Source: Escarpia spicata (Eukaryota; Annelida; Polychaeta; Sabellida; Siboglinidae). Taken from it: a DNA stretch of 64,000 bases. The notes beneath the pieces were generated by a model. It saw nothing but the letters and a program-made list of their open reading frames with translations, was not told the origin of the DNA and did not search any database. Positions 24,401-31,894 of the stretch are shown piece after piece. The stretch is taken from contig OZ023205.1 of assembly GCA_963995525.1 (NCBI GenBank), forward strand, positions 59,764,109 through 59,828,108, given 5' to 3'. How positions within the stretch are numbered: position 1 is the stretch's first letter; every line of letters starts with the position of its first letter. The translations under genes and the position numbers were made by a program.

Positions 24401-27400
24401 GTTATATTTGCGACACACAAAGATGTAGTTTCACACTTGGTCCTTGTGTATATTGTTGTTATAAAACGAGGCACCTTGAAGAGTGTGAGAAATGTTGTTT
24501 AACCAGCATTCTGGGGTACGTAGATTTTAAGTTGCAAATGGTCGTCATTGACAGGCCGACTGCAGTGCCACCTGGACCAGACAGAAGACATCACTAGACT
24601 GGGGAAACAGTGTCAACTGAACGAACTGATCAACGAGTTACAAGAGAATATGAAACAAGTCCTCAGCTTTGGTGACTATCCTGACATGTCACTTGTGTCT
24701 TCTTGTACTTGTTCTCATGTTTGCTTCAATGTTGTTCTGATGTTTGGTCTGGTGTTATTCTGATATTATATATATACAATTGTCGAAATTGTTGTTCTGA
24801 TGTTATGTGTTGTATTAATGTTTGATCTGGTGTTGTTCTGGTGTTGTTCTGATGTTTGGTCTGGTCTTGCACCAATGCTGTCATGTTGTCGTTTTTTTTT
24901 GCTTATGCTTACAAATATCGATGTTGTTCTAGTGTTGTTCCGGTATTTACTGTGGTTTTGTAGTGGGTTTTTCTGCTATATGTTAACATTGTTCTGTAGT
25001 ACTTGTTTGTTCTGTTGTTACTCTGATGTATGTTTTAGAGTGGTTATGTTGTTCTAATGTTGTTCTGGTGTTCCTCTAATGTTGTTCTGGTGTTGGTGTT
25101 GGTGTGGTGTTGCTAGGTAGTTTTTTCGCTGATGTGTTATTCTATTGTTGTCTGCACAGCTTTGTCACAACTGTGAATATAAAATATGTTGTCGTCTTTA
25201 AATAAAAGTGGTAAATGAATTAACAAATACAGTACCATGATATATATTATTATATAATAATATGTATAGCATTTTCAATTTGTATAGTGCTTGAATCCAT
25301 TTTAAATCAATGTTCTTGGGTGCTTTACATAAAACTGCTCCCAGTTTGATTGGAATACTAAATAAACGTGATGCTGCGAGGTGCTTACAGCTACCTGAGC
25401 AAGCATACATGCATGCATGATGACATGTAGTTGTGTGTGGTAGAGTCCACTAAGCCGGGGGTGCATGTGACGATGGTGTCAGTGGATCAGTCCAATGACC
25501 TTCCCGTTGCCCTCTCCATCCTGGTCGATGCTGCCCTACCCCCTCGGCTCTGCCAGGTAAAGTATATGCTCTCACATATGCCACATTTGTTTGTCGAAAT
25601 CTGTATTTTTTTTATAGAAACTATAAATCTGTGTAACATTTTTTCATTGCATTCATTGTATTCCGATCCAATGTCGCCAGGCTACAAAATATGTTACCGA
25701 TCATGCCAAAATGAGATGATTCTTAAAAAAATATATTTTGCTTATTATTGCATGTTCAAATAGGGAACATAGAGGGGGGAAACAAAAATGTATTCAACAT
25801 ATTGCTGCTCGATGTATATAGCTTTTGAACTATTCTATTTATTTTCTTATGCCATAATGTTAAAGCTTGCTGATAACGATTGCATGGTCAATAGTGTAAA
25901 ATGTGTTTGAGAAATCTATAAATATAGCTACGGGTAGCTTCAACTGAACAAGTTAGACATTGACAGCTGAACTAAAGGTTGTTTCTGCTCCAGGCTGGAG
26001 CTGCGCTCCCTTTTCCACCGGAGCAGCCACAGATATTCTCTGATGTGACATTCTCCGTCGAGGGATATCAGTTTCCTTGTCACAAGGTAAGATATTTCAT
26101 AGTATCATAGTCTCAGTACTTCACTTTTGAACCAGGGGGAAATGTTCACAAAGCCCATTCCACTGAAGGTTGAAGAGTTGTCTTAACTTAACAAGACACA
26201 TATAAAGAAAGAATTATCCACGATTGTAGTCGTGAATTTATTTACGTAAAACTCTTGTAGTCAAACTATATAATTGTGGACATCATGTAGAGTTGTAATG
26301 CAGTGTTTACACCAAATTGTTGTAATGTGCAAGCATGTTACACATTGTCATATTACTTGTTTATACCCACCCACGGAAGGAAACAACAAACCACAGCAAT
26401 TGGGCAGCAATTGACACCATTACCTTATTTTGATCTTAAATTTGTATCGGTGCCAAACTCTGGGGAATGTCTCAACATACTATTTGTCCACTGGAAAAGA
26501 AAAAAAAACTTGCATCTAAATAACAACCTTTGTGTGTTTCAAGTACATCGCCAGTTGGTAGATCAGTCAATGGTCCAAGGTAGCAAATGAACATAGAAAG
26601 AGGCTGAGGCATGTAGCCCTCAGCACCTAGGAGGAGATTGACTTACAATGCCCCAAAGTTAGCATATTTATATCTATATATACTGTATGCTTCAAGATTG
26701 CTATCATGCATATATATATATAAATATATATACAATATATATCCATATATATATATAATATGGATATATATATATGGTAGCGATCTTGAAGCATATGCTT
26801 CCAGATTGCTGCCACGTATATATATATATATATGGATATATATATATATATTATATATACATGGTAGCGATCTCGAAGCATACAGAATATATTACTGGTA
26901 TATATAGTGATGAAGTAAGGCCACACAACTTTGATGTGTGGTTGTAAGTTACAATGGATTGTCCCAGGTGTTCTTCTGCGGTCGAAGTGACTACTTCAAG
27001 GCCTTGCTCAATGATTGGTCAAGGAAGATCGAGACTGGCAATGTCAACAGTTCGCGGGTGATTGAACTTCACGACATCAGTGTCGACGTGTTTGTGTGCA
27101 TTGTCGAGTACGTCTACCAGGACTGCTGTGATGTGAGTGAACTGTGCTCAGCTTCTTTGATAAATACTCTTGCTAAACACCTGTGTCAATATTGCAATCA
27201 TTGTGTGTGTCCGACTGTCTATGTGTGTGTTTGTCTATGTCTGACGGAATGTATCTATCTCTCTGTGTGCGTCTATCTGTCTGTCTGTGTGTGTGTGTCT
27301 GTGTATCTCTGTCTGTCTGTGTGTATTTATGTATGTGTCCAACTATCTTTTTCTGTATATGTCTGTCTGTGCATGTGTATGCGTGCATCTGTCGGTGACG

Positions 27401-28940
27401 AGTGAGAATAAAGGAAGCATGTTTTAGTTTGGAACACTGCTGAAATAATGTTCACACCTTGCCTGGCCAAACTTCAGTGGTAACCTCTCAGAACAGAAAG
27501 ACTAACAAATATTATATATCAACAATAATACGAATTTGTATAGTATATGAATTACATAAAAGTCAAATTAGAAGAGCTGGTGAAAACATTTAATACCTGT
27601 TTATTACTGGTGACCGTGTTTGTGTGATGTGGTGTGTTTGTCTTGTAGCTGCTGACAAAGCGTGTGTGAAATGTGTTTGTCTTGTAGTTGCTGATAGAGA
27701 GCATGTGTGACATGTGTTTGTCTTGTAGCTGCCAACAGTGTGACGTGTTTGTCTTGTAGCTGCCGACAGACAGCATGTGTGACATGTGTGTCTTGTAGCT
27801 GCCAACAGAGAGCGTGTGTGACATGTGTTTGTCTTGTAGCTGCTGACAGAGAGCGTGTGTGACGTGTGCTTGTCTTGTAGCTGCCAACAGAGAGCGTGTG
27901 ACATGTGTTTGTCTTGTAGCTGCCGATGGACAGCGTGTGTGACGTGTGTTTGTCTTGTAGCTGCCGACAGAGAGCGTGTGTGACGTGTGTGTCTTGTAGC
28001 TGCCAACAGAGAGTGTGTGTGACATGTGTTTGTCTTGTAGCTGCTGACAGAGAGCGTGTGTGACGTGTGCTTGTCTTGTAGCTGCCAACAGAGAGCGTGT
28101 GACGTCTGTTTGTCTTGTAGCTGCCGATGGACAGCGTGTGTGACGTGTGTTTGTCTTGTAGCTGCCAACAGAGAGAGCGTGTGTGACATGTGTTTGTCTT
28201 GTAGCTGCTGACAGAGAGCATGTGACGTGTGTTTGTCTTGTAGCTGCCAATGGACAGCGTGTGTGACGTGTGTTTGTCTTGTAGCTGCCGACAGACAGCA
28301 TGTGTGACGTGTGTTTGTCTTGTAGCTGCCGACGGACAGCGTGTGACGTGTGTTTGTCTTGTAGCTGCCGACGGACAGCGTGTGTGACATGTGTGACGTG
28401 CTACACGCGTCAGATGTCTACCTGTTGCCGGGCCTGAAGCGACGGTGCGCCGCGAGAATGACGCAGTGCCTCGACACCGATAGTGTGATGACACTGATAT
28501 GCACGGCCCGCCTCTACAATCTGCCGCGACTTGAGGACCAGTGTGCAGAGTTCATTGCATCCAACATTGAAAAGGTTCTCATCTACTTTTACGTTGCTTT
28601 ATTTGAATACTCAACATTTTGTTAAAGCAATCTTGTCTGTTCCATTATCTTGCACCACCCTAACAAGCCAGAGGTTGTAAGGAGAATAATATCTACCATC
28701 TGTCATCAAATGTTACCCCTCTTGCTGTTACAGATGATTCAAGATGAGGGTTTTGCAGCATTTGTACGCGAAGACGCAGCAAGCATCCGGGACCGACAGA
28801 CCACCGACACTATTACTATCATCGACGACATTCGCTTTCATATCAGCAGCTTCATACAGACATTTTCCGACATGTACGAAGCAAACGAAAAACTCGGTCT
28901 AATCGACAACTTTCTGGAAGAACTCTGCCTCGATGCTTGA
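15442..28940 (+). CDS. ABTB1: ankyrin repeat and BTB/POZ domain-containing protein 1, complete 12-exon gene
   Basis: Twelve exons join in phase to 476 codons plus stop, close to the 478 residues of human ABTB1. The order matches: MDVHDLFLSCRKGD start and two ankyrin repeats (residues ~1-66, with TPLYYACLCGHKDLV); first BTB (~112-190, TDVVFVVHGKHLATHRCVLS, LQYLYTG); linker; second BTB (~260-360, FSDVTFSVEGYQFPCHK, FFCGRSDYFKALL, SDVYLLPGLKRR); and a helical C-terminal part with LEDQCAEFI and VDDIRFH-like IDDIRFHISS. Family knowledge: a cytoplasmic CUL3-type BTB adaptor (BPOZ), linked to eEF1A turnover and PTEN-dependent growth control. The introns are loaded with repeats, including arrays that contain splice-donor and splice-acceptor motifs. 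The start is the first in-frame ATG and aligns with the family start. Confidence 0.96.
15775..16290. repeat. three diverged tandem copies of a ~175-bp unit (ABTB1 intron 1)
   Basis: Copies start near 15800, 15970 and 16145. Each has GTCACTATAAGAAGTACAA, TTTCATGTANCTAAGT, ACTACAGYTT, AAAGTTTCAAATTTCATG, TTTTCTGACGGATCTGATT and ATAAATCACAAGAA in that order. Confidence 0.85.
16380..16422. repeat. (CA)n/(CGCA)n microsatellite
   Basis: CACA run followed by GCAC units in ABTB1 intron 1. Confidence 0.95.
16570..16775. repeat. tandem duplication of a ~115-bp segment (ABTB1 intron 1)
   Basis: TACACAACACTTGTTNNATT, GGGCAAA, and CCAATTAACTYGTAATAYAY occur twice, near 16592 and 16695, with matching order. 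Confidence 0.75.
16780..18220. other. AT-rich ABTB1 intron 1 sequence; isolated promoter-like motifs near 17340-17710
   Basis: No exon seen. CAAAATGGCGATAT (17351) and CAAGATGGCCGCACGCG (17697) resemble YY1 motifs found at metazoan promoters, so an internal promoter is conceivable but unsupported otherwise. A short (GGCTAA)n-like run lies at 17945-17965. Confidence 0.3.
18226..18515 (+). mobile_element. LINE ORF2 C-terminal fragment (ABTB1 intron 1)
   Basis: The plus strand reads IIKIALGWTSEEKRKRERIK then KPGEKLLMEHLNEGT, a stop, then LQTGRSGESLFLLYV. The order 'ALRWTPEGKRKRGRPK - WRRTVE - DR-RWRSLV-ALC' is a familiar C-terminal signature of LINE reverse-transcriptase ORFs in invertebrates. 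Several residues have decayed and a stop splits it. Confidence 0.7.
19423..19485 (+). CDS. ABTB1: ABTB1 exon 2
   Basis: Acceptor TTAATTAG|, donor ACT|GTAAGT. It encodes YLIEEKEVDLGVRDRWDTTP, the first ankyrin repeat and the start of the second. Confidence 0.93.
19551..19890 (+). repeat. dispersed ~350-bp repeat, copy 1 (ABTB1 intron 2)
   Basis: Shares with 30090-30430, in order: GGCGTAGTAATTTNTAAC, GGAAGTCTG, GTTNATCAAAGG, TTGCCAATNAANCTTGTTTTGAAA, TTTACYATTTGAAYATG, and TTAGTCTTAANAACAC. No TIR or tRNA-like promoter recognised. Confidence 0.8.
20121..20176 (+). CDS. ABTB1: ABTB1 exon 3
   Basis: Acceptor TTTCTTTCCAG|, donor ATG|GTAGGT. It encodes YYACLCGHKDLVKHLLAN, the ankyrin helix pair that is nearly identical across ABTB1 proteins. 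Confidence 0.95.
20320..20710. repeat. possible degenerate element with repeated ends (ABTB1 intron 3)
   Basis: TGYATGTGTTGTGARTAYTG followed by TNTATTAA occurs near 20372 and again near 20652 as direct copies; the element identity is unknown. Confidence 0.4.
20811..20955 (+). CDS. ABTB1: ABTB1 exon 4
   Basis: Acceptor GGCTGAAG|, donor ACG|GTAGTT (weak). It encodes GAKCEANTFDGERCLYGAL through EFLR. Reading through the donor gives CGG TAG, an immediate stop, so intron 4 retention or use of a later donor would end the protein after the ankyrin part (107 residues). Confidence 0.95.
20988..21360 (+). repeat. 53-bp tandem array with seven donor-like AAAGGTAAGT motifs (ABTB1 intron 4)
   Basis: Seven copies of a 53-bp unit, each containing TACGTAATGACCTTT, GTACATGTGGAGAAGT and AAAGGTAAGTTC. 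The GG of GGTAAGT falls at 21026, 21079, 21132, 21185, 21238, 21291 and 21344, an exact 53-bp register. Copies differ at only a few bases. The array starts about 35 bp after exon 4. Confidence 0.98.
21341..21405 (+). repeat. dispersed short repeat (copy B) at the end of the 53-bp array
   Basis: AAGGTAAGTTCTTATATAGC leads into CCAGTCCTTAGGACTGCTC and GGTGCTTTA. The match to the inverse copy at 12824-12893 shows that the donor-like motif belongs to this dispersed element, and that the array grew from the element's edge plus adjacent sequence. Confidence 0.75.
21689..21848 (+). CDS. ABTB1: ABTB1 exon 5 (first BTB)
   Basis: Acceptor TTCTGTCAG|, donor TTG|GTTAAT (weak). It encodes MLDNGLYTDVVFVVHGKHLA and RCVLSARSTYFRKMF, the dimer-forming first half of a BTB/POZ fold. 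Confidence 0.95.
22040..23812. repeat. 24-bp minisatellite, about 73 copies (ABTB1 intron 5)
   Basis: The unit is built from CTGCACCCACTGTGCAA plus CACTAGT or CACTGGT. Because 24 is a multiple of three and the unit lacks stops in several frames, long open frames appear on both strands. A larger block carrying the variants GTGGATCACCAGTGTG and CCGCAGTG recurs at about 22100-22260 and 22440-22510, a higher-order repeat. A stop at about 21945 closes the frame from exon 5 before the array, so it is not coding. Confidence 0.98.
24107..24152 (+). CDS. ABTB1: ABTB1 exon 6
   Basis: Acceptor GTACACAG|, donor ACAG|GTGATT. It encodes VRPWAFETILQYLYT, the end of the first BTB core (LQYLYTG box). Confidence 0.94.
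24555..24671 (+). CDS. ABTB1: ABTB1 exon 7
   Basis: Acceptor ATTGACAG|, donor TTTG|GTGACT. It encodes RLQCHLDQTEDITRLGKQCQ and NELINELQENMKQVLSF, the helical stretch after the first BTB. Confidence 0.9.
24700..25130 (+). repeat. TG/TT-rich degenerate repeat (ABTB1 intron 7)
   Basis: Irregular copies of TGTTGTTCTGATGTTTGGTC and TGGTGTTGTTC, beginning about 30 bp after exon 7. The plus strand is strongly G+T rich. Confidence 0.85.
25255..25400 (+). repeat. possible dispersed short repeat
   Basis: TTTGTATAGTGC, then GGTGCTTTACATAAAA, then GAGGTGCTTACAGCTACC. The TATAGYGC...GGTGCTTTA layout resembles the family at 21341-21405 only loosely. Confidence 0.3.
25444..25556 (+). CDS. ABTB1: ABTB1 exon 8
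   Basis: The phase-compatible acceptor is GTGTGGTAG| at 25443, 13 bp inside the open frame; an alternative AG at 25430 does not fit the phase of exon 7. Donor CCAG|GTAAAG. It encodes STKPGVHVTMVSVDQSNDLP and ALSILVDAALPPRLCQ; human ABTB1 has SKPG and CALPPEL at matching places. Confidence 0.88.
25994..26086 (+). CDS. ABTB1: ABTB1 exon 9 (second BTB starts)
   Basis: Acceptor TGCTCCAG|, donor AAG|GTAAGA, both phase 0. It encodes AGAALPFPPEQPQ and FSDVTFSVEGYQFPCHK. Confidence 0.95.
26684..26886. repeat. two adjacent AT-rich hairpins (ABTB1 intron 9)
   Basis: TATGCTTCAAGATTGCTATC (26686) pairs with GGTAGCGATCTTGAAGCATA ending near 26795 across a (TA)-rich loop. Directly next to it, TATGCTTCCAGATTGCTGCC pairs with GGTAGCGATCTCGAAGCATA ending near 26883. 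The two hairpins share a CATATG junction. Confidence 0.9.
26968..27132 (+). CDS. ABTB1: ABTB1 exon 10
   Basis: Acceptor TTGTCCCAG|, donor GAT|GTGAGT, phase 0 at both ends. It encodes VFFCGRSDYFKALLNDW, RVIELHDISVDVFVCIVEYV and ends YQDCCD. Confidence 0.95.
27195..27400 (+). repeat. TGTGTCTGTC-rich low-complexity tract (ABTB1 intron 10)
   Basis: Mixed TGTG and CTGTCTGT runs; open frames on both strands here are artefacts. Confidence 0.85.
27625..28384 (+). repeat. tandem array of 19 splice-acceptor units ending at ABTB1 exon 11
   Basis: Each unit of about 39-41 bp contains TTTGTCTTGTAG|CTGCC followed by GACAGACAGCGTGTGTGACR-like sequence. The G of each TAG falls at 27648, 27687, 27728, 27759, 27798, 27839, 27880, 27919, 27960, 27999, 28040, 28081, 28120, 28161, 28204, 28243, 28284, 28325 and 28364. 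The last one is the phase-0 acceptor that opens exon 11; its first codons (LPTDSVCD) are the right-hand part of the repeat unit. Confidence 0.97.
28365..28574 (+). CDS. ABTB1: ABTB1 exon 11
   Basis: The acceptor is the last of 19 tandem TTGTCTTGTAG motifs; donor AAG|GTTCTC (weak). It encodes LPTDSVCDMCDVLHASDVYL, then LPGLKRRCAARM and ARLYNLPRLEDQCAEFIASN. Compared with human ABTB1 the start is about three residues longer at VCDMCDV, which is itself a short TGTGACRTG duplication. Confidence 0.9.
28734..28940 (+). CDS. ABTB1: ABTB1 exon 12 and stop
   Basis: Acceptor CTGTTACAG|, stop TGA at 28938-28940. It encodes MIQDEGFAAFVREDAASIRD, IIDDIRFHISSFIQTF and ends LEELCLDA. Human ABTB1 ends in a comparable short leucine-rich helix. 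Confidence 0.95.
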   Translation: MIQDEGFAAFVREDAASIRDRQTTDTITIIDDIRFHISSFIQTFSDMYEANEKLGLIDNFLEELCLDA

Positions 28941-29580
28941 AAAATATTACTGTACAAAATGGTTGAAACTATGCGAGATCAATCAGATAGGCATGTGGTG
29001 TAACTAGTGTGTTATCCCGCCAGAGGTTTTTGAAGATAATCGAAAACTGCATGTTTAAACTCTCCACCCATAGAGGTGGGCTCGGGTTGGTGTATACTCA
29101 AGGAAGCTTATGGCTTATCATTAATTAAATTATCTAATTAATTTGAGCACTTATGTATTTTTTTAAGTTCCTCTGACTTGTCAACAATTATGGGGCATTA
29201 CGAATGTCATTATTTGTGCAGGTCCTACATTTTAAATGTTCTAACTTTGGTGCTTATCAACATGGCTGTTTTGTTGTTTAATTTTAATGGACGGATTCAC
29301 TTGATTGGAGTCCCAGACTACAAACCAGGCAAATGACTTAATTATAGTCTCTGCATTCAAAGACTCAACCACTGAACATGTGATTAGACTGAAGTCACTC
29401 TCCACAAAGAGTCAAGTCTGACTCCACGAATTGCCAATTCTTTGCTGTCTGTTCACCACCCTCAAGTTCCCCAAAGCACACAAGGGGCATATAGACTTTA
29501 AAACTAAACTACTCATTAGTAGACTCGGCTCATATGCCTGTTTCCAAATGCCACATATTGGGTTAACTTTCAAAAGGGGA
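28941..29580 (+). other. ABTB1 3' UTR and intergenic start
   Basis: No further exon. An ATTAAA hexamer at about 29123 could serve polyadenylation, but nothing confirms it. Confidence 0.3.
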
Positions 29581-29582
29581 TT

Positions 29583-29866
29583 GTACAGATCACCCCATCT
29601 GTACAGATCGCCCCATCTGTACAGATCACCCCATCTGTACAGATCACCCCATCCTGTACAGATCACCCCATCTGTACAGATCGCCCCATCTGTACAGATC
29701 GCCCCATCTGTACAGATCACCCCATCCTGTACAGATCGCCCCATCTGTACAGATCGCCCCATCTGTACAGATCGCCCATCTGTACAGATCGCCCCATCTG
29801 TACAGATCGCCCCATCCTGTACAGATCACCCCATCCTGTACAGATCACGTCATCTGTACAGAACAC
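29583..29866. repeat. 16-bp palindrome-centred minisatellite
   Basis: About 17 copies of CTGTACAGATCGCCCC or CTGTACAGATCACCCC (16 bp, some 17 bp). TCTGTACAGA is a perfect palindrome in every copy. The length variation breaks any reading frame. Confidence 0.97.
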
Positions 29867-30089
29867 CAGCTTGCCACTTTCTGGCCAAAAAATATATCAT
29901 GTTTGTTTATCATTACGAAGATGACACAATGACAGGCAACTATTGTGTGGACAAACTCCCTCTTACTTCAGGGCTGATGCACTGTCTTTACAAACATAAA
30001 CCACCAGATCTGTGAATGCACAACAGATTACACATTTACGCCTTCACTGGTTGCTTTTACTTACCATGGCATGGAAGTGATGTAGACTT

Positions 30090-30430
30090 TTAAAGGGAGC
30101 AAGTCTTCCTCTACCCGCAATTAGCAGGCGTAGTAATTTATAACAGGAAGTCTGATATTTGGAACATGGGAAAACGGAAATCGTTGTTTATCAAAGGGCA
30201 TTGCAGTTAATTTAGCCCAACTCGGTAATACTGCCAATTAATCTTGTTTTGAAACTAGATGTTTTATTTACCATTTGAATATGTTTAATTTTGGAAACTT
30301 TCAAATCGTGCGCATTGTTACGGGCTATCTAAAGTAACTAAACACATTTTAGCAGGCTGTACACTGTCAACATATTTATTAGTCTTAAGAACACTATATT
30401 TATTAATAATTACAACACTAGGAACAGACT
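30090..30430 (+). repeat. dispersed ~350-bp repeat, copy 2
   Basis: Same orientation and same ordered blocks as 19551-19890, with roughly one base in four changed by eye. Lies between ABTB1 and EDEM1. Confidence 0.8.
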
Positions 30431-30769
30431 GTCTCATTTTAATGTGCTGGTAGAGAGCAGCTCTCATCAGTACGGCTGTTTATCTAGATGCCTAGATGGC
30501 TAACTGTTACCACAGACAAGACTACATTATATTACGCATAATTAGATGAGTTGTTAATGAAAATGACGACGTTACACCATTTCATGATTTAGAGAACATG
30601 GATTGTTTATTTCTGCATTGTTAAGTTATGATATTGTGTAGTACAAAGTCTGGTGCCGGTATGTTAGTTTGTTATCATGTTTACATATTATCCATGCATG
30701 TGAGTATATCGTGTGTAACTTATATTTAAGCAGAATTGTAGTAATACATGTCATGTGCGTACGTCTTCC

Positions 30770-30935
30770 GGGTTACACATTCGTAAATGGATGTAAAGTT
30801 ACACTCTTGTATGGATGGCAGTATGTAAGATTACACTGCTGAACAGATGGCTGTATGTAAGGTTAACAGTTTTCAATTGATCTTATATAAAATTACGCAT
30901 TCTTCAATGGATGACAGTGTGTAACTTAACGTTGT
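30770..30935. repeat. degenerate ~42-bp tandem repeat
   Basis: About four diverged units carrying ATGGATGNNAGTNTGTAA and GTTACACT-like blocks. Confidence 0.55.
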
Positions 30936-31659
30936 CGTGTTATCTGGCAATAGTATATAGAAGTCGACTGATAAACACTATTACATATCTACTACACTGT
31001 GCAGAAAGCTGTAGCTTTGAGCACCGAGAACATATTAAAGTCTCCCTTCAACAATGCTGATTATTATGTCACCAAAACTACCATCCACATTATATACGCA
31101 TCTTTATTTGGCATAACAATAGGTATGTAATGATATTATATAGATATGTAATGATATTATATACAAATTACACTCAATGTATTTCTGCAATTCAGCTGTA
31201 AAACTTGCTTGATTCTTGTTGATTTTGGATCATAAAAACATCTTATAAAGTTGATGAATGATAACAAAGTATGAGACTAAACTACAAATAAGTCATATTT
31301 AAAAACAAAAGCTGATGTTGTTCGAAATCCATGTTCATGTCAAATGTGTAATAATGAATATCAGTTTGTTTACCCATAGTTTTTTACCTGAATGTTGACA
31401 GACACATTTCTCACTGAATGTACGAAGATAAAACGTCAGAATTACACAATAGTTGTAGACTGTATATCCGACACATGTATTTTATGATGACATATTTTAT
31501 TATCAGTCTTCAAACACGACGCATGTATTGTAGGATATGAAGGAATGGAGTGAGCCATTGAATGATAGATCTCATCCAGGTGTGCATCCCTTGATGACTG
31601 TGTAAGGCAGTACATGAAGACGACACAGCGTGTTATGGTACTTACGACATGACAGGGAT

Positions 31660-31830
31660 ATGATATTTATGACGACATGTTTATTGTATGATACAAGACG
31701 TAGGCGTGTTATGTACGGCAGATCCAAAGTTTATTATATGACACTTATGAAATGATGTGTTTATGATATGACAATTGTGCCATGACATATATGACGTATG
31801 TTTATTATATGACACCTATGAGAGATTCGA
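31660..31830 (-). repeat. degenerate repeat containing the EDEM1 stop codon and AATAAA-like hexamers
   Basis: On the plus strand GTTTATTATATGACACNTATGA occurs at about 31729 and again at 31800; related units (GTTTATTGTATGAT, GTTTATGATATGAC) lie between and before. Read on the minus strand, the copy at 31800 encodes the last EDEM1 codons and stop (GTC ATA TAA TAA AC), and AATAAA overlaps the stop. Confidence 0.7.
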
Positions 31831-31894
31831 GTTGTTGTAAGTACCGACTCTCAATTGGAAGAAAGAAGCGCCTCTCTTTGGGAACTTGGTCGCA
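31805..31894 (-). CDS. EDEM1: EDEM1 exon 12 and stop
   Basis: Acceptor TTGTTTCAG| and TAA at 31807-31805. It encodes [20 protein letters not shown] then QLESLIGVI, matching the C-terminus of EDEM1. Confidence 0.95.
   Translation of the reverse strand, partial: CDQVPKERRFFLPIESRYLQQLESLIGVI

Noticed and set aside
25431..25443. Earlier acceptor for ABTB1 exon 8 at 25430
   Set aside because: It would need a phase-0 end of exon 7, whose only good donor (TTTG|GTGACT) ends in phase 1; the acceptor at 25443 restores the frame and the family alignment.
27552..28494. Three minus-strand open frames of 249-296 codons rich in ATRQTHVTHA
   Set aside because: Antisense reading of the ABTB1 acceptor array in all three frames.
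29412..30015. Plus-strand 194-codon and minus-strand 116-codon open frames
   Set aside because: Mostly 16/17-bp minisatellite; no domain or splice support.
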